Of a DNA stretch of 64,000 nt, positions 12,786-25,280 are shown one piece after another. Location of the stretch: NCBI GenBank assembly GCA_030068075.1, contig CM057836.1:71399788-71463787 (forward strand), read 5' to 3'. Positions within the stretch are counted from its first letter, which is position 1. Each line of letters starts with the position of its first letter. The notes beneath the pieces are model-generated. The model made no database searches and was not told where the DNA came from. It saw only the letters and a program-made list of their open reading frames with translations. The DNA is from Paguma larvata (lineage: Eukaryota; Chordata; Mammalia; Carnivora; Viverridae). The position numbers were made by a program, and so were the translations under genes.

Positions 12786-14693
12786 AGCACAGGAAAGACA
12801 CTCACATCAGGGAATGCTGGTGATCAACATGCCAAAGTAGTCCTTCCCGTGTCTTTGGGAAAAGAGTGCTTAGTAAATCTTCTCCGGGCTTGCAATTTGC
12901 TATTCTTCAAGCATATGTGTGGGATGCTGGCAGGAACAGAGCATGTGGAAAGCGAACGAGCTGCCCACGCCAGAGCCGACTGCCCCTCTGGTTGCTTGTA
13001 ACTTTAACAGTGGGCAGGCCTGGCCCTGACTTGCTCTAATTTCATCAAATCAGCAAGGCACCCGGGGAGGAGAAAGGGACCATTTCAGAAACATCTGTAG
13101 GGAGCCACTCTGGACAGCTATTCAGTTACCATGGAAACCCACCCTTGGAAACTGCTTCAATTTCAGGAAAACGCTACAAACAATAATAAGCATAAATGAA
13201 AAATGGTACACTGTTACTTCAAAATTGTACTTGTTATTGGATTTCATCGGGCTTTAGGGGCTGAGCCAGCAGGCGCATATCCGTGAGTGCAGTGGAAGCA
13301 GACATCTCTGCCTGGCTGCGGGCCCGACGACAGAGCCCACATCCTCCCTCCCGCCTCCCTAAGCCAGTGTCTGGATGTGACCTCCGGGGAGGCATTTGTC
13401 AGAGGAGCTCATGTCTGAATTGCGGGAGGAAGGAGGATGCGCCTTGCAAAAAACAAACATTTGCTGAGCAGACTGCAAGGCAACACAGAGCCATGTGGAG
13501 GGGAACATGGGCCAGGGTGTGATGTCAGTGCGTGGGCTTTCTCCAGCTGACGCTGAACATTCACATGGGTCCAAGGTAGCTATCCTTTAAGCAATCGGGC
13601 AGCAGGAGTAATAGCTGAGCCGGGAGTCTCTTCTCCAATCTGCTTCCAGGGACTCTTGGGTTGGAAAGGACCCTGTAAAGATGACTTGGCCCAGCTCCTC
13701 CCCCAAGTGGTGTTTCCATTCTGTTGGCAGTGTCTTCAGCAGACAGTTCCTGAGTTTGTACGTGGACTATTCTAAGAGCTACACGGTTTTTCCTGACACT
13801 GAGTGGAAATGGAACTCCCTGTGGCTTCTCCTCGTGAACGAATCAGACCCCTTTTGGCAATGATAATCCTCCAGCCATCTGGAGTCAGTCTGACCCCTCT
13901 GCGTTCTCCATGTGGTAGGTGTCAGTGACGCCCTCGCGGCCACTCCCTTTAAAGAACTGTCAGAGGGGGACATCTGAGGTGGAACCTGGACCCTGACAGG
14001 GAAGACTGTGTCGCTTATGGTGTGCTCATGAATTCTACCTCAAAAACCACTGTGCACGTGCAGGCCCGCACACCTTCAGACCATTACATTTATCCTGATC
14101 CCGGCTCTCCGAAAGCAGTTAAGGAAGGAAGGGAAAAAACGGCTCTCCCTACGGTCTACTATACCAACTGTCAGAGCAGGTATTCAGTCCATGTTTCCTG
14201 CACCAGAGAATCCCCACTGCACAGAGAAGTAAACTGAGAGAAGTCCACAATCACTCACAAAGAGAATGGCAAGGCCAGGCCAAGAACACCAGCATCCTGC
14301 TCCCTGCCTCCAAACCTTCCCACAGAAAGTCACCGAGCCCTGGGCACCCACATCCTGAGTGCCGTGTCCCCAGACTGGGGGCTGCTGAGCCCTCTTACCA
14401 CCCCAGGGGCCATTTTCCATGTGTACTCGAGTCAGGTCTGACATGACAGCCCATCCCAGGACATCCCCTAAATGACACCCAAGAGTCACGGAGCCCCTCC
14501 GAAGTGGGAGAGGCAGCCTGGTGATCGCAGAGGCACTGGGGACTCCCAGAAAGCAGAGCATTTTGCCTAGTGTGTCCAGGGCAAGGGTCTGATGAGGAAT
14601 AGTGAAAGCCCTTTGGGGCTACCCTGCTTTTCCGAAACTTACAGCAAAAAGAAGTCACAAAGAATATCAACCAAGCCTAGATTTTTTTCATCA

Positions 14694-15200
<507 letters not shown>

Positions 15201-15244
15201 TCACAGCATGGGCGGGGCTGGCTTGGGCAGTGGGGGCAATAGCA

Positions 15245-15465
15245 GAGAAAGGTTTCCGAGCGCTCACTCGGTGTCAGGCACCGCACTACGTGTTCCACAC
15301 AGACCGTCTCCACCGACGCTCACGACAGCCTGTAGAACAAGCACTTTTATTACCCTGCTTCAGGGGGAAGGAAACTGGGGCACGGAGAGGGTAGGGAAGT
15401 GGCCTAAGGCCACAGGGAGAGTCAGCTGTGGACCTAGGGTTTGCATCAGGCTGTTTGACTTCCAA
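15245..15465 (-). repeat. MIR-family element
   Basis: Inverted MIR order: 'gagcgctcactcggtgtcag', then 'ggaaggaaactggggcacgg' and a 'gtggcctaaggccacaggga' block. Diverged. Confidence 0.6.
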
Positions 15466-18400
15466 ACTTGGCAGTGTGGGCACTGGTGGTGTGTGTAAAG
15501 GTCAGGTGGCTTTCTGCAGCGTCCCTCACTTCACCTGGTAACCTTGATAGTCCGGGGGTGGGGGCGGAGGCTGATCGGGATGAGGCAGGTGTGCGCTACC
15601 AAACGTCCCGCACTCCTCAAGACTGACCGTGGGCCAAAGGCCCGCTTCTGCAAAGTGTCTTCTCTCATCTGACCCTCCCAGCAGGTGCTCTCACGAGCCC
15701 TGTGCTAGCAAAGAAGGCTGAGGGAGGGGGGACATCACTCCAGTCCCTCGGTGGAAAGGGGTGAGGCAGAGCTGGGCTCCCAGCTGCTCCGGCCTCTCTC
15801 CAAAGCCCAGGGCTTTCTGCCACACTGAGAGAATAGGTAATCCACATGCCTTTAACCAAGAAGCAGGAAAGGTCTCTCCCACAACCAGTTTGCCTTCTTC
15901 CCCGCAGATCTGTGGACAATGGGACCATCTCTCTCATCCCAGGCCAGCCCCCATGAAGGCACATTTCACATCCACGCCGCACAGGTACAAACTCACAGCA
16001 GGCACTTTTAGAAACAGGCTGGCTGGGCTTGCGGCACGGCCTCGTGGCCCACTCAGCCTACCTCTCCGGCAGCCCTGGGCTCAGCTGCCCCTCCCGGGGC
16101 TGGTGCCCACACACAGATGGGAGCACAGAAGGGCACGCAGAGCCTGGCTTGTGGCTCTGCCAAGAGCTGTTCTAGCACAGGCCAAGGGCTAGGGTTACAC
16201 TAATTCAGGTTAGGTCTGGGCCGGGTAGATAACGGACATCCCCAAAGAAGCTCCCAGAACGAGGTGGAAAACCTGGGCCCAGGCATCGTCTTCCTGTTTC
16301 GAGAAGCAGCAGGAAGGAAGCCTAAGGCCTCTACTGCAGCACACAGCACTCGGCATGAATGTTGCCTAAGGGTCATTGTGTAATCAAAGTAGCTTGCCAC
16401 ATCCTACAATACTACAGAGGCCTTTCTGAGCAAGGGTACTCTTTCTCTCTGGTGGGGGTGAGAATTTGGAGGAGCCAGGCCCCCATGATAAGGCCAGAGA
16501 GAAATGCAGGCTCTTGTCCCCGTAGACAGCCTGAACTGCAGAGTCCCAAGACAGAAAGCACAGGAAGGCGAGGCCAGGAAGGGCGGGCTTAGAGCCCAGT
16601 GCCTTACGGGGAGGGCTGGCCCTAGGTCAGGGGTTCCTCTAACTCGGCCTAAGCTCTCCTCTGCTGTCGTGCTCCCTTCTGGAGCTGCTGCCTGGGGCTC
16701 TGAACAGGCTGCCTTCATAACTGAGGGCCCAGTGTGCAACTATGATGTACAGACCATGTGCCTGGCCCTCCCCCGTGAGAAGGATAAAAAGTGGAGGTGG
16801 GGGGAGGTGGGGCAGCTGAGCGACCATATTACTGGAGGGAGCCAGGGCAGTGGAGTGCCAAGTGCCAATTCTGAAAGCTCCGGGCACTCAGAAGGGGTCA
16901 GGTCAGCTGTGCTGGTGTGGCCAGGGCAGTCTTCCTGGGGGAGGCAACATTGGAGCTGGGGCCTGCAAGTGCAGGGGTGCCTGGACAGGCAGACGGAGGG
17001 GAGGCTGTGCAGACCTGGAGGGGTGGGCTCCACCGTGACCTGCCCGAACTCCCGAGGGTCACTGGAGGAGAGGGGAGAAGCAGAAGGAAGTGTGTGGTGT
17101 GGGTGCTGGGGGCGGGGAGGCCTGTCCTGCACCAGCCGCTGTAGCTGCTTCCTCTGCCACCAGGAGCTCTGCTAGGAGGCCAGGCTCTCCACTCCCCTAG
17201 ACCTTGCCCAGCAGGCCCGGCCCACTGCCTGCCTGGTCCTAGCATGGCTCATTAAGCTGTTTACAACTTGCCGTCCTGTCTCCTGAGTCCCGGTCTCTGG
17301 GGGCTGCTCCTGGGGTCTCCCTCGGGGGCTCCTCGCAGTGCCTTCATATCAACAGATTACAATTACAGGGATCCCTACTTCTTTCTTTCCTTGGGGCCCT
17401 AGGCCTTGTCAGACTGGCAGAGAACATGCCCTGAAAAATAGGTAGGGCTGCTTTGGTCCGATGGACTTCATTACCAGTTAGGCAGGAAACCAGATGACAC
17501 AGAACAGAGCCAGAGAAGTGAGGTCTCCTGAGGGCTCCTGGCCACCTTGCAGATAGTTCCTGGCATGCTCAGGCTCCAGGGTGGGGCCTCGGACCTGCAG
17601 ACAGGCCCACAGGTCTGGGGGCTGCAGTGCACCCCTTCTTCCTAGCCTCAGCGTCCCTGGGCAATTGTTTTACCAAACATGGTGCTCCCCAGCCAGCCAG
17701 CCAGCCTACGCTCTGGCTACAGCGGGAGCCGCGTGTGGCACCACGCCCACCCACTGCCCTGATTTCTCGACCTCCTGGCCTTGGCTGCTAGGGCCCCAAG
17801 GTGCCCACTCATCCGGGCCTCCCCCTGCCAGGGCTGGAGGAACACTCCCTGTTATTGGACTTTCCTTGAATTCTCACGGTCCAGTTCACCACCCCAGCAA
17901 ACAGACCTAGCTGTCCCCAGTGTCCAGGGCCCCTGTCCCATCCCCTCAGCTCCTTTTCTCTCCCTCCCTCCCGATTTTCCTACTTCTCTCATCTCCTGTC
18001 TGCCTACTCTTGACCTCTCCTCCTGTCTCAGCTTTTCTCCCTCTTCCGTCCATCTCTCTCCACCAGACCCCCTCCCTCTGTGCTTCTCTCGGCAGGCTCC
18101 AAATGGAAAACATCTGTTCCCTGGAGCTTTGCAACAGTCCCTTTTATTGTTTTTTTCTGAGGCATCCTGATCTAACCCGGCACCCTGAGCTGGTTCCAGT
18201 CTTTCCGCCAAAGCAAAGTCCCACCCCACCCCCAGGTTGGGGGATGAAATCACTCTTCACTTGCAGGGAGGGCCTTGCCCTTGGGCTAGTTCTAAGCTGA
18301 GGAGCAGGGGGAGGGAGGGCCCAGAGTCACGTCTAAGGCGTTTCAGAAGCCTCCCCTAAGGAAGGGGTGCACTCAGGCTAAAGGCAGAGGCCCCCTCAGA

Positions 18401-18586
18401 GAGAAGCTCAGGAGAGAAGTTAAGGTTAGGCCCTCAGCGAGCCTTGAACCCCAGAAGGGATCACCAAAACTGCCCCCTAAAGGAAACAGGTGTCCTCCCC
18501 TGAGCAGACCGTCAGGACATATGCACACCCAGAATAAAGGAGACAGAAGGGAGGTGGGCAAGGAAGGAATGAGAGAGACGATCGTG

Positions 18587-18617
18587 GAACCGGAACTGGA
18601 ACCGAAACCGAAAGAGT
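18587..18617. repeat. short GGAACC-type tandem repeat
   Basis: Variants of a six-base unit (ggaacc, ggaact, ggaacc, gaaacc, gaaag) run for about 30 bases. This is a local simple repeat in intron 18. Confidence 0.6.
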
Positions 18618-21529
18618 AACACTGAGAATCTGAAGGTCTGAAGGCATTTTGCAGGTTGGTCTGGGACCCTCCATCCCAGGGACCCAGGAGAAGGGTCTAG
18701 TTTGCCTCAGGCCACAAGGGAATCAAGGCTGCAGGGCCTGGGCTTCCGACTTCCTGTCCCTGAGTGCTCTTCTCACTAACTGCAGCTGGGTGGAGGGGGT
18801 GCGGGCAGAGGAGAGAAGAAAAAGCCAGAGCAAGGGAAGAGGGACGTGGGAAGGAGGCACAGAAGGCAGAAAGGCGGGGAGCTGGGACAGAGGGGAGCGT
18901 GAGGGAATTCAAAGAAAGGGATGAGGAGGAATGGAGGAGAAGCACAAGAGGAGGGGGGTGGCCCTGGTAAGGCTGAGTTTCTCCCTTGACTGCGATGTTC
19001 TAATAAAAATGCTGGTTAGACACTGCTGTGGCCTCCCCACGCTGACAGCGCGGGTAGCTGTTACCTGCCAGTGCCCAGGGCCTCCTGAGTACTGTCCTCA
19101 TCGGTGGCTGGGTCTCTCATTCTGAGATTCCTTGGGCAAAGGGGCTCTGGGCACAGATTTAGCCTGGACCAGTGGGGTTACTGGCTCTTGCTCGACGGAT
19201 CTATCCAGCAGCCGGAGCTCTGTGCCCAGTGCCCAGGCATTGTGAATCTGCCATTTGGGAGCTGAGACTCGGGCCAACTTCCCCCGACTGAGGGAAAGCC
19301 CATGGCTGCCCGTGAGTCCCCTGGACCTCCAGGGTAGGGGGTCTCTTCCCTACATCCGTCTCCCTCTCTCTAGCACACTGTTAGCTCCCAGAGACATGAG
19401 CTGCAGGGAGAGAGGGAGGTGGGCCATCCTGCACTTCCGGAAGGCACTTCTCGACACACAGGATCTGGGCGCACCTGTCAGGCCTGGTGCCTCTCCCATG
19501 GTCACACAGACCCTCTGCCAAAGAGGCAACATTCCTAGAACGCATCTCTCTAGTGGAAGCCCTCCGGGATGCTTCTCACATCTGACTGGAACGGGCGGAG
19601 GCTTAAAGACGGCAGGGAGGAGGACAAGAGTTGGGAGAGGAAGGATATATTTCCCACCTGAGGGGGGATGGTTAAAGATGGAGCCTACTGCCAAAACGGA
19701 CTGGGATGTAATTTATCCTGAACCAAACCAGGGGGAATGACCTCATTCCAAAATGATAAAGGGGCTCTTCTTCCCTTCCTGCACACTTGCCGGAGCTGGT
19801 GGAATCATTAGGCGGGGGTGGGGGTGCTGGTGATGACGCTCTCGGCCTGGGTCAGGTCAGGGGTGAGGTTAGGGAGCAGTTTTTGCCTTGGTCCTGGCAG
19901 CCCTTCATTCAGTAAGTGCTCAGCACATGCCTGCTGGTGAGGCTGGTGGCTTCGGGAGTGCAGACTGCTCCAGAATCTCCAGAATCCTCCCATGCTCAGA
20001 ATAAAGAACCTGGCACACTGTCTTCCTTCTCTTTCTGGCTGCGGCAGCTTGTCCCTCAGTCTATCCCCACCTTCTCTTATAATGACAGAGCCCCTGGTTT
20101 TTAACGGGGCATAAGGACAACCAGGACAGTGACATTTCCCACGGTCCTTTGTTGTCATGTGACTAAGTTCTGGCCGAAGGATCATGAGGGGAAGTGATAA
20201 ATGCAAATTCCAAAATATGTCCTTACAGGGAAGGGGTCCCCTTCTCCCACTCTTCCTGGTTATGCCTGGGAAGGTGAACGTGGGTAAGAGCTATCATGGA
20301 TCACATGGGTGAGAGGGGCCCCCCCCCGCCCCCCTGCCGGGAGAGCAGAGCCAACAAAATAGAAGGAACCTGGGTCCCTGGACCAGGAGAGCACAGCTAC
20401 CATCCCAGTCAAGGCCTCCACCTCTGAGTTGTTAACAAAAGAAAAACAAAGCGTCTACCTTGCAGAAGCCGCTGCCATTTTGGCTCGGTCACACATACCC
20501 AAACCTGTCTCCTGATGCCACACTGCCCAGCCCTTACTTGACACCACATTCGTAGCAGCCAGATTTTGTTCTAGAGAGTTCTCTGTAGGCTGAATATCTA
20601 GGATAACGTCCAGAGAAGAAAGACTAATGTGCGAATTTTCGAAGGGCATGTGTTTACACCGATAATTCCCAAGCCTAACTACTGTTATTTAACCTTCCCT
20701 GAAGTTACCAGAACATACTAGCATCCGGAGCATAAAGCAGCATACCTGAGAAATGCAAGCAGGCTTGTGAAATGCAAAACTGTGTGCATCTGCTGCTGGT
20801 AGTAAACAACACGCATCATTAGACCACAGGCCTGGGGAACTCTAGGGGAGGCAACCCACAGCTCCCGATCCGATCGCCGGGTCGCCGATGTGCTCCCTGA
20901 AGCTGGCGAAGGCCCACTGTGGGGCAGCTTCCTACCCTCACCACAAGCAGGGGCTGGGGCGCCAGCGTGCCCCTGGGGAGCCATTACGACTTCATGTCTT
21001 AGAAGATGACAGGGGGCTCTCTGCCTAAGGGAAGGCCTTGTTTAGAATCCCTCTGGAGTTTTCAGCATTCCTCTTCCTACTTAGGATGCAACAAGCCGGC
21101 TGCAGAACACGGCCCCCACACATCCCTAGCATCCTAAGGGACCCTCCTATGCTAGCTGCGGCAGGGTTTGCATTATTAAAATGCCTCCCCTGTTTAGCCT
21201 ATGAGTCCCGGCCCAACTGTCCCCGTCCGCCACGTTCAGAACCTCTGGTGGAGGAGGAGGGGGAGCACTGCATGCTAATAGGGCCACATGTGAAATCCAG
21301 GCAGCAGGAAACCTCAGATTCCCAGGTAACAGCATTCTGCCTCTGCCTTACAATGTCACTCTCCAGAACCATCTACTTGCAGTCCCTTCTGCATCTCCCC
21401 TGGGGGGTTGTAAGCGCCACCCCCTGGGTAGAGGTGGGCACTCAGGGTAATCAGAAAACGGGAGGAGCTTCACAGAGGCAGTTCTCGATCAGAAGGCCAT
21501 GTTGGCCTGGTGCATTTCTAGGATTCCAC

Positions 21530-21731
21530 TTTTTTTTTTTTTTTTTTAATTTTTTATCTTAGAGAGAGGGGCAGGAGCAGGGGCAGGGGCAGAGAGAGGG
21601 AGACAGAGGATCTGAAGTGGGTTTTTGCCAACAGCAAAGAGCCTGATATGGGGCTCGAACTCACAAATCATGAGATCATGACTTGAGCTGAAGTCAGACG
21701 CTTAGCCGACTGAGCCACCCAGGCACCTCTA
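21530..21731 (-). mobile_element. SINEC (feliform SINE)
   Basis: Reverse copy: poly-T at the low side, purine-rich 'agagagaggggcaggagcag', then 'catgagatcatgacttgagc' and the head 'ctgagccacccaggcacct'. The duplication aggattccac at 21520-21529 and 21732-21741 is perfect. Confidence 0.96.
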
Positions 21732-22075
21732 AGGATTCCACCTATTCTGTCACCTTCAATTTTCTTCTGCTGCTGCTGCTATTCAGGTACATCGATAGTC
21801 TTGATTCTCTCCCCTTTCCCTCGAACCTACCTCTCACCCCAGCTTAGATGAAATTCTCAAACACTGCAGCAAGTACCTCCCTGGAATCCTTAGTGGAGCC
21901 TCAAGGACGGTCACCACTGGGAGCCATCCTGCCTCTGTCTCCAGCATGACTACAGCAGACAGGACAGGGACCAGGCACCATTTACTGGTGTCTCACACTG
22001 CACTAGCTGCTTTACACACATCAGCTCATGCTCAGGACAGGCAGAAGGGGTTTGGCATTAGAACCCAGCTCTGTG

Positions 22076-22237
22076 GGGTGGCTCAGTTGGTTGAGTGTCT
22101 GACTCTTGATTTCATCTCAGGCCATGATCCCAGGGTTGTGGGATCAAGCCCGGCATCAGACTCTACACTCCAGAGGCTGCCTGAGCTTCTCTCTCTCTCC
22201 TGCCCCTCTGGCTCTGTCTAAAATAATAATAAAAAAA
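22076..22237 (+). mobile_element. SINEC, head-truncated copy
   Basis: The copy starts inside the usual head ('gggtggctcagttggttgag') and ends in AATAATAATAAAAAAA. It is flanked by gaacccagctctgtg / gaactcagctctgtg, a 15-base duplication with one mismatch. The 5' truncation is therefore original to the insertion rather than a later deletion. Confidence 0.9.
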
Positions 22238-22339
22238 GAACTCAGCTCTGTGTGACCTTGAAGTTGCCTCCCCAGCACTAACTGACCCTCAAACTCCACG
22301 GTGGCTATGGTGCCAGTTACCTACCAAGAGGCCACCTGA

Positions 22340-22556
22340 GGGATACCTGGGGGGCTCAGTCAGTTAAGCATTTGACTTCAGCTCAGGTCGCGATCTATGG
22401 TTTATGGGTTTGAGCCCCGCATCGGGCTCTGTGCTGAAAGCTTGGAGCCTGGAGCCTGCTTCGGATTCTGTGTCTCCCTCTCTTTCTGCCCCTTCCCCGC
22501 TTATGCTCGATCTCTCTCTCAAAAATAAACATTAAAAATAATTAAAAAAAAAAAAA
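22340..22556 (+). mobile_element. SINEC (feliform SINE) with perfect 14-bp target duplication
   Basis: Full-length copy with 'acctggggggctcagtcag' at the head and a long A tail. The 14-base duplication aagaggccacctga at 22326-22339 and 22557-22570 is intact, so the insertion is comparatively young. Confidence 0.97.
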
Positions 22557-22968
22557 AAGAGGCCACCTGAATGGCCACCTCAGTGTTACCAGTCCCCTGC
22601 TTTCAATGAACTAAGCTGCCAGACCGCGCCTCTTCTCTAACTATTCTGGGAGCCCTCTGAGGTTTGAGTACTAACTGGTTTTACTCCGGAGAAGATGGGC
22701 AAGAAGGAGGGATGGGCCTGTTTTTGAGACTAAGACTATCCATCTGTGTGGTCTTTCTTCAGATCTTCTAACATTTGCATTTGCTGCCAGAGAGACTCTC
22801 CCAGGTAGGCAGGCAGGCCCTGTCCCCATTTGGTGCAGAAGGAAGCTCACAGCCAGACGGATCAAGCAACTTTCTAGGGCCAAGCAACAAGAGCGGGAAC
22901 CAGGGCTCCAGGTGGCTGAGAGGCCTGCAGGCAGGCGGGTGGGTGTCACTGGGGCTGGAGACACTCAC

Positions 22969-23103
22969 CAGCCTGGAGCCAGATCTGTTCCAGTGTGGTC
23001 CACAGCTGCATGGGGCCCTGCTTCAGGACTGAGCTGGGCACAGTCAGCTCCGACATGGCCTCCTCCAGCCGGGAGGCCGCGATGGATGACGCCCGCCGAG
23101 AGC
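22969..23103 (-). CDS. TTC7A: TTC7A exon (human exon 18)
   Basis: The acceptor is ctctgcag and the donor GTGAGT. The exon completes a glycine codon (G|GC), reads [20 protein letters not shown], then [19 protein letters not shown] and IWLQA, and ends with the first base of the next alanine codon. It covers about residues 673-718. The first part is a Ser/Arg-rich linker, in which SRRASS looks like a basophilic kinase site by motif alone. The second part starts the C-terminal TPR block. Confidence 0.97.
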
Positions 23104-23284
23104 CTGCAGAGCAAGAGGGGAGAGAGCTGAGCAGCACAGTTGGAGCAGTGACGGGAGCAGCCCCACGGCCGGGCAGCTCCAAAACAGCTCACAGACACGC
23201 TAGGAAGGGCCCTCCTCGTATCCACCCACAGCTGGGATGAGGAGCATCAGGCAGCAAGCCCGCCTCCAAGAGTCTACCACTGAA

Positions 23285-23860
23285 GAAGACAGTCATAAAT
23301 GTTGGCAAAGGTGCCTGTACTACTGAAAACAGAAATGACCTGAATGTCTAACAGCAGGGAGTGATTCAAAATAAATGAGGGTATATTCATACAAGACCCT
23401 GCAGTCATTAATATGGATACTGATGTAGAGAATGTTCATGTTATACAGTTAGGTGGAAAACAGCAAGCTGAAAAAGGGTATGATCATTTATTTATTTATT
23501 TATTTATGTTTATTTATTTTGGGAGAGAGAGAGAGAGAGAGAGAACGTGAGCAGGGAAAAGGCAGAGAGAGACAGAGAGAGAGAATCCCCAGCGGGCTCT
23601 GTGCTGCAGAGCCCGATGTGAAGCTGGAACCCATGAACCATGAGATCATGACCTGAGCTGAAACCAAGAGTTGGACGCTTAACCGAGTGAGCTGCCCAGA
23701 TGCCCCTGGTCACATTTTTATAAGAAAGAAATAGGGACCTAGAGAAAAGGTCTGAAAGGCCACTATTGAGGTCTGGGTGGTGAAATTGTGGATGATGTTT
23801 CTTTTCTCCCTTTTGCTCTCTTTGCTTTCTGTTTTCACCAGTGTGTGCTACCGTATCTGA
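23285..23860 (+). mobile_element. old L1 3'-end fragment, split by a SINEC
   Basis: 'gaaatgacctgaatgtctaa', followed by an 'aaataaatgagggtatattc' block and 'cagtcattaatatgg', matches the usual 3' region of ancient L1s. It resumes after the SINE as 'tcacatttttataagaaag' and 'ggtggtgaaattgtggatga'. Family assignment is from memory; the exact subfamily is not claimed. Confidence 0.65.
23488..23706 (-). mobile_element. SINEC inserted in an L1 fragment
   Basis: Reverse copy: (TTTA)n and (GA)n at the low side, 'atgagatcatgacctgagct', then a head ending 'gctgcccagatgcccct'. It interrupts an L1 3' fragment that continues on both sides. Target duplications are not clear. Confidence 0.93.
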
Positions 23861-23889
23861 TATAGAAAGTTCCATTTGAGGTTGTGTTG

Positions 23890-24125
23890 TGAAGGATCCT
23901 TGGGCAGCAGCTCAGGTGAGCCCCTGTGCCCTCCAGAGAACCTCCCCCCTGGCAGTTCTGGGTGACACGGGTCCCCGTTGAGGATATATAAGCCGTCGAC
24001 CTTTACAGTTCACATGCAGGTGAAATGCGAGCGCTTCTCTCTCTCTCCCTCTCCTTCTCTTTCTCTCTCTCTCTCTCTCTCTCAGAGGCAATAAAGGCTC
24101 CAATAAACTCAGGAGACCTCGGGGC
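23890..24125 (+). mobile_element. possible solo LTR fragment
   Basis: A TATA-like tatataag at 23985-23992 is followed about 100 bases later by AATAAA at 24090 and 24102, with a (TC)n expansion between. This spacing resembles the promoter and poly(A) signal of a retroviral LTR. No coding part, primer site or clear terminal duplication is visible, so this is tentative. Confidence 0.3.
24035..24083. repeat. (TC)n microsatellite
   Basis: An imperfect CT run of about 49 bases, polypyrimidine on the plus strand. Confidence 0.9.
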
Positions 24126-24746
24126 AAACCACAGATGGTTTCAGTTTATAAGACAGTGCACATGGAGTCCTAATCATTGGCCCATGGTTCTTCTCTCCCG
24201 AACTGCAAGGGCGCCATGCCCTCCTTCACTGTTCCCTCTCTGGAGCCAGCGGCTCCACATTCAGCCCAGCGCCCCTCAGATGTGCCTCCAAGTCAAGTCA
24301 GGTGCAGGGCTTGGCACTGGAGATTAGCTCCATCAGTGACAACAGAGGTGCATCTCGGTTCACGTCCAGAGAAGTGGAAAGAATGAGCAGTGCCACTGAA
24401 CGCAACTCGCTCACACTCCATTCCGGTGACTAATTCTTGTGCCTTTGCTCTTCTGCTTTAATCAGGGCCTCCTTCCAAACAGTCCTCTTTGGGCTTGGAG
24501 TTGTAAACTTGAGCTCAGCTCATTCCTTTCCACTTGACTCCACTCGATCTACTAAGGACATGTTAATGGCAGACGTTGGCCTTGAGCTTAGCCGGTATGG
24601 TGGAGCCATATCTCCGCCCTGGCTCTCCTCTCTGCACCCCTGCCCAGGAGGTGGGGTCCGTCCCTTGCCTGCTCCAGCTGCCCACTTCCTGCCCAGAGCC
24701 AGGATGGGCCCAGAAAGAAGCCTGAGGGCAGCTCCTTGGCTTCTTA

Positions 24747-25280
<534 letters not shown>

